Assembly (NCBI GenBank): GCA_964640125.1
Contig: CAZXGG010000004.1
Location: forward strand, 1-64,000
Length of the DNA stretch: 64,000 nucleotides
Origin: G020353115 sp964640125
GTDB lineage: Bacteria > Bacteroidota > Bacteroidia > Bacteroidales > VadinHA17
Direction of reading: 5' to 3'
The stretch's first letter is position 1. Each line of letters opens with the position of its first letter. The notes under the pieces are model-generated. The model saw nothing but the letters and a program-made list of their open reading frames with translations, had not been told where the DNA came from and did no database searches. Shown one piece after another: positions 34,107 to 43,766 of the stretch. The position numbers and the translations under genes were made by a program.

Positions 34107-34619
34107 TCAATTGATCATGATTTTTACGATGTCCTGTTCAAGTGTTTGCTCCGGTGATTCAATGATCCTGCCAATCTCAACACCATTTCTGAAAAAAATT
34201 ATGGTAGGCACACGTTGAATATTAAGATACTCAAGGTCCATTGAAGGGACCTTCTTTTCACGATTAACACTGATCAGGCGAATATTTTCATCCGGGAATC
34301 CTGCGTGATCCAATATCTTCAGGAATCTGGGTAATTCTCTTCTGCTGTCGGGGCACCAGGTAGCAAGGACAACTATAATTTCTGTTTCTTCCCAGGCTGT
34401 AAATGGAATAGAATCGATGATTTCTTTATCCACCTCATAGTTGGAATAGTTTTCATCAAACCATGCGCGGAAAGGTTCCATTTGCAGGCCGGATCTGTTT
34501 ACGACACCAAGCAGAATATCCTGCTTTGTTTTCTCGGAATAGACGATTGTATTAACGGTTTTTTTCCCTGTATTACAGGCAATAAATACCAGGAAAATAA
34601 ACCACAGAGCGTGCTTCAT
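34107..34619 (-). CDS. Thioredoxin-like lipoprotein with a CPDS active site
   Basis: A 170-residue thioredoxin-fold protein with a lipoprotein-type signal (FLVFIACN, Cys at residue 15). The active-site position reads TWCPDSRRE, so the second cysteine of CxxC is Ser92 and only Cys89 remains. The rest of the fold is present, with a cis-Pro region RVPTIIFFRNG. Such monothiol forms act in isomerase, reductase-partner or thiol-trapping roles rather than as standard thioredoxins, which is family-level knowledge. The start at 34619 begins the signal peptide. It stands alone between the DUF4190 gene and mutB. Confidence 0.8.
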   Translation of the reverse strand: MKHALWFIFLVFIACNTGKKTVNTIVYSEKTKQDILLGVVNRSGLQMEPFRAWFDENYSNYEVDKEIIDSIPFTAWEETEIIVVLATWCPDSRRELPRFLKILDHAGFPDENIRLISVNREKKVPSMDLEYLNIQRVPTIIFFRNGVEIGRIIESPEQTLEQDIVKIMIN

Positions 34620-34774
34620 TTGCTTTTGGTTTTTATTTTTCACAAGATAATGAAAAGAAAAGATCCTGCAACCAACAAATGATCAATTGACATCCCATGT
34701 AATGACGTCGAATTAAGAAAAGTGCTGCTTTTAGTGGTTGCAACAGGAAGGCGATTCGTTCTTGTTTGGAGGTT

Positions 34775-36931
34775 TTATTCTGTTTTTCTGCTTTCGCAAA
34801 GAACCTCAAGTATTTTGGTTGCAGCGAAGGCTACAGGGGTTCCCGGTCCGAATATTCCAACCACTCCGACATCGTACAGGTACTTGTAATCCTGGGAAGG
34901 GATCACACCACCTGCAACGACCATAATATCTTCCCGTCCAAGTTTTTCCAATTCGTGAATCACCTGTGGGATCAAGGTTTTATGACCGGCTGCCAGGCTA
35001 GACACGCCCAATATATGTACATCATTTTCAACGGCTTGTTTCGCTGCTTCGGCCGGGGTTTGAAACAGGGGCCCGATATCAACATCGAATCCGATATCTG
35101 CATAACCTGTGGATACGACTTTTGCACCCCGGTCGTGTCCATCCTGTCCCATTTTTGCGATCATTATTCTGGGTTGTCGGCCTTCCATTCTGGCAAATTT
35201 TGTAACCAGATCTCTGGCTTTGATGAAGTTACTATCTTCTGCTGTTTCGGCAAAATAGATACCGGATATGGAGCGTATAACGGCTTTATATCTTCCATAA
35301 ACCTTTTCCATTGCATAGGAGATTTCTCCCAGGGTTGCTCTTTTTTTTGCAGCTTCAACCGATCGTTCCAGAAGGTTACCGGACCCTGATTCACAAGCTT
35401 TTGTAATGGCATCGAGGGCCTGTTGCACATCCTGCTCATTACGGTTTTTCTTCAGCCGTTTTATTCGTTTTATCTGTGTTTCCCGGACGGCTGTGTTATC
35501 CACCTCCAGGAGATCCATTGGATCCTCTTTTTCGAGTTTATATTTATTGACACCTACGATGGTATCCTTTTTTGAATCGATGCGGGCTTGTTTGCGGGCA
35601 GCCGCCTCTTCAATTTTCATTTTAGGAAGGCCTGTTTCAATGGCTTTAGCCATTCCACCAAGTTCTTCAATTTCCTGGATCAGCGACCAGGCTTTGTGTG
35701 CCAGATCATGGGTCAACTTTTCAATGTAATGGGAGCCAGCCCAGGGATCAACCGTTTTCGTAATATAGGTTTCATCCCGGATGAAGAGTTGGGTGTTCCT
35801 TGCAATCCGGGCTGAAAAATCGGTTGGTAGAGCCAAGGCCTCATCCAGGGCATTGGTATGGAGTGATTGTGTATGTCCCAGTACTGCACCCATTGCTTCG
35901 ATGCAAGTTCTGGTTACGTTATTGTACGGATCCTGTTCTGTCAGGCTCCATCCGGAGGTCTGGCAATGCGTTCGCAGGGCCAGTGACCTGGGATCTTTTG
36001 GGGAGAATGAATTGACAATTTTAGCCCATAACATCCGTGCTGCCCGCATCTTAGCAATTTCCATGAAATGATTCATTCCGATTGCCCAGAAAAAAGAGAT
36101 TCTTGGTGCAAATTCGTCAATATTCAGCCCGGCTTTGATCCCTGTACGAAGGTACTCCCAGCCATCTGCTAATGTAAATGCCAGTTCAATATCAGCTGTT
36201 GCACCGGCTTCCTGCATGTGGTAACCGGATATGCTGATGGAATTGAATTTTGGCATATTTTGGGATGTATACCTGAAAATATCTGCAATGATGTGCATGG
36301 ATGGTTCCGGAGGATATATATAGGTATTCCTGACCATGAACTCTTTAAGAATGTCGTTCTGTATAGTACCCGTGAGTTGATCCAGTCGGGCTCCCTGTTC
36401 AAGTGCTGCGACAATATAGAAGGCAAGTACGGGAAGAACGGCTCCGTTCATCGTCATCGAAACAGACATTTTATCCAGTGGAATCTGGTCGAACAGGATT
36501 TGCATATCGAGAATGGAATCAATGGCGACCCCTGCTTTACCAACATCACCGATAACCCGATCATGATCTGAATCATATCCCCTGTGCGTTGCCAGGTCGA
36601 ATGCAATGGAGAGGCCTTTCTGACCGGATGCCAGGTTACGTCTGTAGAAGGCATTGGACTCCTCTGCCGTTGAGAAACCAGCATATTGTCTTATGGTCCA
36701 GGGCCTTGTGACGTACATGGTTGAGTGCGGGCCCCTGAGAAACGGGGGGATTCCTGCCGCAAAATCCAAATGCTCTATCCCCTCAATATCCTGTTTGCTA
36801 AAGATCCGTTTTACCGGGATCTGTTCCGGAGTGATCCACTCTGCTACCGGCGGGTTCCCGTCATGACCTTTCTTACCTGATTCATGATGGATTGGATCCC
36901 GTAAAGTGATCTTTCGAAAGTCTGGTCTCAT
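34775..36931 (-). CDS. mutB: Methylmalonyl-CoA mutase, large subunit
   Basis: A 718-residue adenosylcobalamin enzyme that interconverts succinyl-CoA and methylmalonyl-CoA, used in propionate metabolism. The TIM-barrel catalytic part includes RGPHSTMYVTRPWTIRQYAG, SVSMTMNGAVLPVLAFY and RTHCQTSGWSLTEQDPYNN. The C-terminal cobalamin domain has DGHDRGAKV with the cobalt-binding His599. It is the partner of the small subunit 47 bases upstream. In Bacteroidota the pair serves propionate production or use. No epimerase, carboxylase or meaB gene lies in the window. The assignment is secure. Confidence 0.98.
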   Translation of the reverse strand: MRPDFRKITLRDPIHHESGKKGHDGNPPVAEWITPEQIPVKRIFSKQDIEGIEHLDFAAGIPPFLRGPHSTMYVTRPWTIRQYAGFSTAEESNAFYRRNLASGQKGLSIAFDLATHRGYDSDHDRVIGDVGKAGVAIDSILDMQILFDQIPLDKMSVSMTMNGAVLPVLAFYIVAALEQGARLDQLTGTIQNDILKEFMVRNTYIYPPEPSMHIIADIFRYTSQNMPKFNSISISGYHMQEAGATADIELAFTLADGWEYLRTGIKAGLNIDEFAPRISFFWAIGMNHFMEIAKMRAARMLWAKIVNSFSPKDPRSLALRTHCQTSGWSLTEQDPYNNVTRTCIEAMGAVLGHTQSLHTNALDEALALPTDFSARIARNTQLFIRDETYITKTVDPWAGSHYIEKLTHDLAHKAWSLIQEIEELGGMAKAIETGLPKMKIEEAAARKQARIDSKKDTIVGVNKYKLEKEDPMDLLEVDNTAVRETQIKRIKRLKKNRNEQDVQQALDAITKACESGSGNLLERSVEAAKKRATLGEISYAMEKVYGRYKAVIRSISGIYFAETAEDSNFIKARDLVTKFARMEGRQPRIMIAKMGQDGHDRGAKVVSTGYADIGFDVDIGPLFQTPAEAAKQAVENDVHILGVSSLAAGHKTLIPQVIHELEKLGREDIMVVAGGVIPSQDYKYLYDVGVVGIFGPGTPVAFAATKILEVLCESRKTE

Positions 36932-36978
36932 TTTCTTTTGTCCGTTTTATGTGCCATACACCTCCGGTTCCTGAAGGG

Positions 36979-38859
36979 TCAAACCATCTTGAACTCATTT
37001 TGAAATTGCTGCAATGTTTCCAGGAGATTCGATTTTGTATGGATGAAATAACGAATACCCATTTTCTCGAAGGGCTCTATAAGATGTTCAGGATAACCAG
37101 CTACAACAAAAAGTGCTTGTCCGTCGACCTTTGGAAACAGTTCAGGGACAAATTTTTCATAGTCCTCGTCTGAGCTGCAAATCACAACAATATCGGGCTT
37201 ATGCCGGTAACATTCATCGATTCCTTCCTCAACAGAAAGGCATCCTGAACCTTCAATGATCCTGAATCCTGCACAACCGAAAAAATTGGATGAGAATGTG
37301 GCCCTTGTGATCCGCATGGCAAGATTCCCGATCTTGAACAAAAACACAATGGGTATCTTTCCTTTAAACCGTTCGGTCCTGAGCCGCAGTTTTTCAAACG
37401 GTTCCGTTGCGCGGCACAATTTAAGTGGTTTAACCTCTCGTTTCGGATTCACATCGTATTCCTGCTGAAGAATTGACGGATCAATGTTCTTTACTATTTT
37501 TTCATTGAGGTTAGGATACTGATTGGTTCCCAGGAAATTCTTTCGCCTGAAAGCGATATTCTTTTCCCGTTGCCTGGCGTTTTCTTCAATTTCAGTTTGA
37601 ATAATTCCTTTTCTGAAAGCGTTAATAAATCCTCCGTTATCCTCAATGGACAGGAATATTTTCCATGCTTCACCTGCTATGGCATCGGTTAAGTATTCCA
37701 CGTAATAAGAACCGGAAGCCGGATCAATAACGTTAGCAAAGTATGCCTCTTTCTTCAGAATAATCTGAATGTTTCGTGCCAATCGCCTGGAGAAGGTTGA
37801 GGGTTTTTTATAGACAGAATCAAAGGGATTTACTGTCAGGGAATCGGTTCCACCCAAACTGGAGGACATGGCTTCGGTGGTTGCCCTGAGCAGATTCACA
37901 TACGGTTCATAGGCGGTTTTATTCCAGTCGGAAGTAATGGTATGAATATAGGCCTTTGATGTTTCGGATGATTCCGGTTTATAAGCCTTCACGATGTTAG
38001 CCCAGAGTAATCTTGCAGCTCTTATTTTAGCCATTTCCATAAAATAGTTTGAGCCAACGGCAAAATTGATCTGAATTCCTGGTGCAATATCATCGACTGA
38101 CCACCCTGAATCGGTTAAAAGGTTGAGGTATTCTGCTCCAACGGAAAGTGTATACCCAAGCTCCTGGACTATGGTTGAACCGGCGTCTTTAAAGTTTTTC
38201 CCATTCAGGACCAGGAATTTAAAACCGGGAAGATTCTTTTTTCTATAGGTGAGAAGTTTTCCGGCAGGCTCAATGATCGCCTGTTCATCTGTTCCAAGCC
38301 GCCCTGTCAGCATGAATTTACCAATGGGATCAAACCCGATAAGCCCTTTTACTTCTCTTTTCTGCACACGCCTGGATTCAATTTCTGAATGAAAGAGTGT
38401 AAGCAGGTTGAAGTGATCTGAGGGGGTGTAAAAGCTCATTCGCGTTGTTTCGATCGGGGTGTGCATCAATAGGTTAGCGATATCTGCATGATTCTTTATA
38501 ACTCCATTGTCGATTATAAATTCGATGGATGTGGCACCCCAATCAAGAGCCTGCCGTGCTTCTTTATTGGCGGTCTCGATATGTTGAACCGGAATTTGCT
38601 GACAGATTTCCCAGTCATTGGAGCTGGTTTTGTTACCCCTGACAAATGGGAACAGATCCGGTTCGGTTTGCAGGTAATCGAGTTCATCCAGATCATCTTT
38701 CCGGTAATAGGGTTTGATATCAATGCCTTCGATTGTTTTCCAGATCAGTGTTTCCCGGTAATCAACACCCTTAAGGTCTGTTTTTATTTTTTCCTCCCAT
38801 TGTTCAGTAGGCACGGGAGGAAATTCCTCAAACAGCGTTTTTTTCGCATTATCTGGCAT
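36979..38859 (-). CDS. mutA: Methylmalonyl-CoA mutase, small subunit
   Basis: A 626-residue non-catalytic partner of MutB. It keeps the barrel fold (DWGATSIEFIIDNGVI, INFAVGSNYFMEMAKIRAAR) and a C-terminal flavodoxin-like domain, but the DxHxxG cobalamin motif is absent, with ATFSSNFFGCAGFRIIEG at that level. This is the normal state for the small subunit, not a defect. It precedes mutB and shares its operon. A -7 box lies 23 bases before its ATG. The start MPDNAKKTLFEEFPPVPTEQ matches the usual beginning of the family. Confidence 0.96.
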   Translation of the reverse strand: MPDNAKKTLFEEFPPVPTEQWEEKIKTDLKGVDYRETLIWKTIEGIDIKPYYRKDDLDELDYLQTEPDLFPFVRGNKTSSNDWEICQQIPVQHIETANKEARQALDWGATSIEFIIDNGVIKNHADIANLLMHTPIETTRMSFYTPSDHFNLLTLFHSEIESRRVQKREVKGLIGFDPIGKFMLTGRLGTDEQAIIEPAGKLLTYRKKNLPGFKFLVLNGKNFKDAGSTIVQELGYTLSVGAEYLNLLTDSGWSVDDIAPGIQINFAVGSNYFMEMAKIRAARLLWANIVKAYKPESSETSKAYIHTITSDWNKTAYEPYVNLLRATTEAMSSSLGGTDSLTVNPFDSVYKKPSTFSRRLARNIQIILKKEAYFANVIDPASGSYYVEYLTDAIAGEAWKIFLSIEDNGGFINAFRKGIIQTEIEENARQREKNIAFRRKNFLGTNQYPNLNEKIVKNIDPSILQQEYDVNPKREVKPLKLCRATEPFEKLRLRTERFKGKIPIVFLFKIGNLAMRITRATFSSNFFGCAGFRIIEGSGCLSVEEGIDECYRHKPDIVVICSSDEDYEKFVPELFPKVDGQALFVVAGYPEHLIEPFEKMGIRYFIHTKSNLLETLQQFQNEFKMV

Positions 38860-38881
38860 GAGCAGTATCGTTACTTCTTCG

Positions 38882-38889
38882 CAAAAGTA
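38882..38889 (-). promoter_or_regulatory. -7 promoter box for mutA-mutB
   Basis: The minus strand reads TACTTTTG, fitting TAnnTTTG, 22 bases before the mutA ATG. A TTG lies upstream at 22-base spacing (38914-38912), three bases longer than ideal. Confidence 0.5.
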
Positions 38890-38997
38890 ATGGAAAATCC
38901 GTAATTCACCTCAAGGTTTTTTATTAATAGATTTGGTAATGTCCTGGTAAATAGTTCTTTTGGTACTGAATCTAATCATTTTCAGAGGATATTGAAT

Positions 38998-39005
38998 TAT
39001 TTTTG
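38998..39005 (+). promoter_or_regulatory. -7 promoter box for the DUF5916 gene
   Basis: TATTTTTG fits TAnnTTTG and lies 29 bases before the ATG at 39035. The sequence is AT-rich here, so a chance match is possible. Confidence 0.4.
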
Positions 39006-39034
39006 TATTTTACCCTGTTATTTTTTGTATCTCT

Positions 39035-41128
39035 ATGAGAAATGGCACTTTATCATGTGTACTGGCTATAATTCTAGTCCATATTTCCATACATGTAGCT
39101 GGACAGAAACAGGTTCAGATCGTTAAAATGGAAACCACACCTATTCTTGATGGAGTTCTTGAAGAGAATTGCTGGAATCTTCCTGATTCGGCTACCGGAT
39201 TTATTCAAATGGAACCGTTCAAAGGATCGAGGGCAACTGAACGGACCGTTGTTTATGCTGGTTATGATGATCGAAATCTCTATTTCGGAATAAAATGTTA
39301 TGAACCCGATCAGTCAGCCATTGTTGCAAACATCCGTACACGGGATATGCTCACCAAGAATGATGATGTTGTTCTGGTTCTAATGGATACTTACCTTGAT
39401 AAAAGGACAGCAATAGGCTTTTTTGTCAACCCTGTTGGAACACAAATTGATATGAAAGTTGTGGATGATGGAAGGAACCTGGACCTGAACTGGGATACGG
39501 AATGGGATGCAGCTTCTGCGATTACTACCTGGGGGTGGTCGGTAGAAATCGTTATCCCTTTCAGCAGTATTTCTTACAACAAGCGGTTAGATATTTGGGG
39601 TATAAATTTTGGCCGGATAATCCGAAAGAATTCAGAGACTGTTTATTGGTCAGGTGAAATGAATGATGACTTCAGGGTTTCACAAGGAGGATTACTTACC
39701 GGAGTTTCTGTTCCCGGGATGAACCATTCATTTGATATTACACCTTATGGTACCTTACGCTATGAAAACAGCGATATGTCGGGTAATTATCAGAAAATCC
39801 TTCCTGAAATTGGAGTGGATGCTTCTTATCAATACGCTTCAAACGTGAAGATAAACGGTACCTATAATCCGGATTTTGCAACCGTTGAAGGAGACCAGGA
39901 GCAGATAAACTTAACCAGATGGGAACTCAGCTTTCCAGAAAAAAGAATCTTCTTTTTGGAAGGGAATGAACTTTTTAACACCCGGATTAAAACGTTTTAT
40001 TCGAGGAGGATCGGAGATATTGAATACGGAGCAAAAGCAACCGGAAAATCTGGAGGCTTTACTTTCTTTATCATGGAGGCCAGAAGCAGAAGAGATACAA
40101 TCAATGAGTTACCGGCGGCTAATTATTCAGTAATTCGGCTTAAGAAGGACATCCTTGGATCTTCTACCATTGGACTGAGCTGGGTGGATAAACGGTGGGA
40201 AGGCGGTGTCACCAATTCACTTAGTCTGGATTATGTACTTAACCTTGGGAAATCATGGAAACTTACAGGACAGTTTGTTGGTGGGGAATTTGAAAACCTG
40301 AAAAACAGCAGTGCCTACTTCTTCCGTATAGCAAATGAAAGTAATGTTTATCATTATCATATCAGGTACTCATATACCGGGAACAGGTTTAAAGATGATA
40401 TCAATGAAACCGGCTTCATCAGGGATGATGACATGAAGGAACTGGATAGTGATATAACCTACCGGTGGTGGTTTAAGAACGAGATTTTCAAATACCTAAG
40501 CCTGGGGACATACAACAATATTTTCTGGAGTACAACAGGTGAATTAAGAAGCTGGTATATTACAGAGAAATCCCGTCTATATCTTCAAAACAGGTTGAGT
40601 TTCGATTTCTCTTATAACAATGAATTTAAGCTTTACGATAAAGAATATTTTAACCATAAGTATGCTGCTGAAGTTGGATATAATACCGACGAATGGTCAT
40701 CGGCATTTATAAATTATTCCTGGGGCAGGAACTATGATCGTGATTTTCATTTAATTACAGGAGGTGCAAAAATAAGACCGGTTAAACGGTTATCAGTCAG
40801 TTACAGTTTCAACAAGCTGAAGTTTTCACCGGATCCTGATCAAAATTCAACATTCATCAATATCTTAACCCTTGATTATAATTTTGCCAGGGATATATGG
40901 ATACGACTGCTTGTACAAAATAATACCCGTGAAGAGAGGTTCTACTACTATGGATTATTTGGGTGGCGATTCAAGCCTCCATTTGGAGCAGTTTATTTGA
41001 TCTATACCTCTGATAAATATTGTTTGCCTATAACTGAAAGGGAACAACAGAAGAGTGATATCCTTTTTTTAAAGCTTTCCTACAATTTTGGGATTCCTTC
41101 CGGAAGAAGGTCAAAGGTTAAAAATTAA
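39035..41128 (+). CDS. DUF5916 outer-membrane protein with CBM9-like domain
   Basis: A 697-residue exported protein with a signal peptide (LSCVLAIILVHISIHVAGQ). Residues ~28-215 form a carbohydrate-binding family 9-like domain (TPILDGVLEENCWNLPDSAT, VVYAGYDDRNLYFGIKCYEP, WGWSVEIVIPFSSISY). The rest is DUF5916, with FAPEFATVEGDQ-like NPDFATVEGDQEQINLTRWE and ERIFFLEGN-like KRIFFLEGNELF, then alternating strands that likely form an outer-membrane barrel. It ends in KLSYNFGIPSG, as barrel proteins do. The family is common in Bacteroidota and of unclear function. Its end overlaps the convergent barrel gene by 11 bases. Confidence 0.85.
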   Translation: MRNGTLSCVLAIILVHISIHVAGQKQVQIVKMETTPILDGVLEENCWNLPDSATGFIQMEPFKGSRATERTVVYAGYDDRNLYFGIKCYEPDQSAIVANIRTRDMLTKNDDVVLVLMDTYLDKRTAIGFFVNPVGTQIDMKVVDDGRNLDLNWDTEWDAASAITTWGWSVEIVIPFSSISYNKRLDIWGINFGRIIRKNSETVYWSGEMNDDFRVSQGGLLTGVSVPGMNHSFDITPYGTLRYENSDMSGNYQKILPEIGVDASYQYASNVKINGTYNPDFATVEGDQEQINLTRWELSFPEKRIFFLEGNELFNTRIKTFYSRRIGDIEYGAKATGKSGGFTFFIMEARSRRDTINELPAANYSVIRLKKDILGSSTIGLSWVDKRWEGGVTNSLSLDYVLNLGKSWKLTGQFVGGEFENLKNSSAYFFRIANESNVYHYHIRYSYTGNRFKDDINETGFIRDDDMKELDSDITYRWWFKNEIFKYLSLGTYNNIFWSTTGELRSWYITEKSRLYLQNRLSFDFSYNNEFKLYDKEYFNHKYAAEVGYNTDEWSSAFINYSWGRNYDRDFHLITGGAKIRPVKRLSVSYSFNKLKFSPDPDQNSTFINILTLDYNFARDIWIRLLVQNNTREERFYYYGLFGWRFKPPFGAVYLIYTSDKYCLPITEREQQKSDILFLKLSYNFGIPSGRRSKVKN

Positions 41129-41843
41129 AACACAGCCCCAGTGTTACGTGCAGCGCTTTCATCGGAAGGTCAAATTCAACGACCTTTTCCTTTTCGGGAA
41201 TCAAGAGGTGCTCGGTTTTTATTTTCATTGCTGGTTTGCTTGAGAAGTAATCTGCTGCAATGCGGATACCCGTAGCACCCCTCATTCCGAATCGGATGCC
41301 TGCACCGAGAACATAGCCAAAATGGATCAGTTGGGATGATTGGGACGTGAAGATTTCATCTTCGGTCCATGTGATCTCCACTTTTCTCTCGGGGGGAGTT
41401 AAAAAACTAATTCCAGCCAACGCCCTCAAATCCAGGTGAATAACAGCCAGGGGAATGGAAATGTTGGGTCCCACCATGAGGTTTATGTATGTCCATTTTC
41501 CCATGCTAATGTTGAATTCGGCATCTTCCGGAGCAGGGAAATCGATCTGGCTGTACTGCTCACCCAGGTCGGTTAACAGGGTTTCTTTCAGTGCATCTTC
41601 ATCGGCATAATTGGAGCCGAATGAAAAGGTGGCGCCAATACCGATATAGGGGGCAACCACATAGGATGCATCAAAATTCAGGACGAAATTTGTCCCGGCA
41701 TAACCGCTGCTGAACGCATCGTCTCCGGATGCATAGTCCCCGAAGGGGAACGATGCACCCATAGAGAGGCCCAGAAAGCTGTCCTGTGCGTAAAGTGCAG
41801 GAAATAAAACCAATATGGTCAGAATGACAAGTAGTTTCTTCAT
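41118..41843 (-). CDS. Outer-membrane beta-barrel protein
   Basis: A 241-residue protein with a signal peptide (MKKLLVILTILVLFPALYAQ). The mature part alternates strands rich in Gly and aromatic residues (LGLSMGASFPFGDYASGDDA, YIGIGATFSFGSNYA, LGAGIRFGMRGATGIRIAAD) and ends in VTLGLCFNF. A terminal Phe is the mark of barrel proteins recognised by the BAM complex. It resembles the small OmpA/PorV-like barrels of unknown role in this phylum. It lies 35 bases after fumC on the same strand, perhaps in one transcript, and overlaps the DUF5916 gene end by 11 bases. Confidence 0.82.
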   Translation of the reverse strand: MKKLLVILTILVLFPALYAQDSFLGLSMGASFPFGDYASGDDAFSSGYAGTNFVLNFDASYVVAPYIGIGATFSFGSNYADEDALKETLLTDLGEQYSQIDFPAPEDAEFNISMGKWTYINLMVGPNISIPLAVIHLDLRALAGISFLTPPERKVEITWTEDEIFTSQSSQLIHFGYVLGAGIRFGMRGATGIRIAADYFSSKPAMKIKTEHLLIPEKEKVVEFDLPMKALHVTLGLCFNF

Positions 41844-41878
41844 CAGAATCCTTACATTAGTAACACAATGCTACTGAA

Positions 41879-43273
41879 CTAATCCATCGAACCGATCATT
41901 TTTGAAGGATCAACCCACTCATTGAATTGTTCATCTGTAACGAGTCCCAGTTCCAGGGCTGCTTCGCGAAGTGTCTTTCCTTCGCTGTGTGCTTTTTTTG
42001 CTATTTTGGCTGCATTCTCATAGCCAATGTGTGTATTCAATGCCGTAACCAGCATCAAGGAATTCTCCAGGTTTGTTTTAATGTTTTGCAGGTTTGGTTC
42101 TATACCAACGACACAGTTGTCATTGAAAGAGACACAGGCATCCCCGATCAGTCGGGATGATTGCAACAGGTTATAGATCATGACCGGTTTAAAAACATTC
42201 AACTGGTAGTGTCCCTGCATGCCTCCAACGGCAATAGCCATATCGTTTCCGATGACCTGGGCACACACCATGGTCAGTGCTTCGCATTGGGTTGGATTGA
42301 CTTTCCCGGGCATAATGGAAGAACCGGGTTCATTGGCTGGCAGGTTTAATTCACCAATTCCACATCTGGGTCCGGATCCCAGCATACGGATGTCATTGGC
42401 AATTTTCATCAGGCTGACAGCCAACGTTTTCAACGCTCCTGAACTTTCCACGATTGCATCGTGAGCGGCCAGTGATTCAAATTTATTTGGTGCAGTGATG
42501 AATGGATAGCCTGTCAGCTCTGAAATCTTTTTTGCCACGAGCACATCATATCCTTTGGGTGTATTCAATCCTGTACCAACAGCTGTTCCCCCAAGAGCCA
42601 ATTCACTTAAATGAGCCAGGCTGTTTTTCAATGCTGCAATGCCATGTTCAACCTGGGAGAGGTATCCGGAAAACTCCTGCCCCAGGGTTAACGGAGTGGC
42701 ATCCATCAGGTGGGTACGTCCCGTTTTCACGATGGTTTTAAATGCCTTGACTTTCTCTTCCAGGGTTTTCCTGAGTTTTTCCACACCTGGGAACGTAATT
42801 TCCATAAACATCTTATAGGCTGCGATATGCATTGCAGTGGGAAAGGTATCATTGGACGATTGTGATTTATTCACATCATCGTTTGGATGAATCAACCGGA
42901 TTCCTTCACCAAGTCTCCCTCCTTTTATTACATGAGCCCGATTGGCGATAACTTCATTCATATTCATATTAGATTGTGTGCCTGAACCGGTTTGCCAGAC
43001 CACCAGGGGGAACTGGTCATCCAGTTTGCCTTCGAGAATTTCGTCACATACTGTTGCAATAAGTTCACTTTTTTCTTTTGGTAATACACCCAATTCAGTA
43101 TTGGCCAGAGCAGCGGCTTTTTTCAAGATGGCAAATGCCTGTATGATCTCAATCGGCATTGTCCCTCTACCAATTTTAAAATTGTCTTTTGAACGTTGTG
43201 TCTGAGCACCCCAGTACTTATCAGCAGGTACCTCAACCTGCCCCATGGTGTCTTTTTCGATTCGGATTTTCAT
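41879..43273 (-). CDS. fumC: Fumarate hydratase class II
   Basis: A 464-residue enzyme that interconverts fumarate and malate in the TCA cycle. Typical segments are MGQVEVPADKYWGAQTQRS near the N-terminus, QTGSGTQSNMNMNEVIANRA, NDDVNKSQSSNDTFPTAMHI with the active-site His and Ser residues, TGRTHLMDATPLTLGQE, and the superfamily signature GSSIMPGKVNP. The length is normal. Class II is the iron-free, oxygen-stable form. Aspartase is the closest alternative, but the sequence matches fumarase better throughout. Confidence 0.96.
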   Translation of the reverse strand: MKIRIEKDTMGQVEVPADKYWGAQTQRSKDNFKIGRGTMPIEIIQAFAILKKAAALANTELGVLPKEKSELIATVCDEILEGKLDDQFPLVVWQTGSGTQSNMNMNEVIANRAHVIKGGRLGEGIRLIHPNDDVNKSQSSNDTFPTAMHIAAYKMFMEITFPGVEKLRKTLEEKVKAFKTIVKTGRTHLMDATPLTLGQEFSGYLSQVEHGIAALKNSLAHLSELALGGTAVGTGLNTPKGYDVLVAKKISELTGYPFITAPNKFESLAAHDAIVESSGALKTLAVSLMKIANDIRMLGSGPRCGIGELNLPANEPGSSIMPGKVNPTQCEALTMVCAQVIGNDMAIAVGGMQGHYQLNVFKPVMIYNLLQSSRLIGDACVSFNDNCVVGIEPNLQNIKTNLENSLMLVTALNTHIGYENAAKIAKKAHSEGKTLREAALELGLVTDEQFNEWVDPSKMIGSMD

Positions 43274-43380
43274 GATGCTTTATTTAAGTGATTTAGTTTT
43301 TATGCTTGTTTCGGAAAACAGATCTCTCATGGCATACAACCAGGACAGAAAAATAAGCGACCTGTTTTGAGGAATTAAAT

Positions 43381-43722
43381 TTACAACAATTGATTTATAT
43401 TTTCCGGTGGTTGAGCAATAACCGCCTTATGTTTTTCAACAACTATCGGACGTTGTATTAATTTTGGATTTTCGACAAGGATTTTAATCCACTCTTCATC
43501 GGTAAAATTGCATCCTTTCAGGTTTTTCCTGTAATATTCTTCCTGTGTACGGACAATCTCGATGGGTTTTTTTCCCAGTTTCATCACTATTTCCTGCAAT
43601 TCGTTTTCAGAAATGGGATTTTTGATATAATCGATTACCTGGGCTTCAAGCCCTTTATCCCGAATGAATTGAAGTCCCTCCCGGCTTTTTTTGCACCGTG
43701 GATTATGATAAATTCTCATCAT
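43381..43722 (-). CDS. ArsC/Spx-family thioredoxin-like protein
   Basis: A 113-residue protein of the ArsC family. It opens MMRIYHNPRCKKSREGLQFI, with the reactive cysteine at residue 10 in the NPRCKKS motif, and keeps IVRTQEEYYRKN and the late RPIV segment (QRPIVVEKHKAVIAQPPEN) where the family has its arginine. Members include glutaredoxin-dependent arsenate reductases and functionally unrelated YffB/Spx-like proteins. No arsR, arsB or other arsenic gene is nearby, so an arsenic role is not supported by context. ATG at 43719 is an equally possible start. It stands alone between fumC and prfB. Confidence 0.82.
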   Translation of the reverse strand: MMRIYHNPRCKKSREGLQFIRDKGLEAQVIDYIKNPISENELQEIVMKLGKKPIEIVRTQEEYYRKNLKGCNFTDEEWIKILVENPKLIQRPIVVEKHKAVIAQPPENINQLL

Positions 43723-43766
43723 GGTTATGTATTAATCGACATTCTTTATACGTTTCGAACCGACAA

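Noticed and set aside
36979..38859. Missing cobalamin motif in the small mutase subunit as a sign of inactivation
   Set aside because: The small subunit of this enzyme normally lacks the motif; the length and the rest of the fold are intact.
43381..43722. Arsenic-resistance locus based on the ArsC-like gene
   Set aside because: No arsR, arsB, acr3 or other arsenic gene is adjacent, and the family includes proteins unrelated to arsenate.
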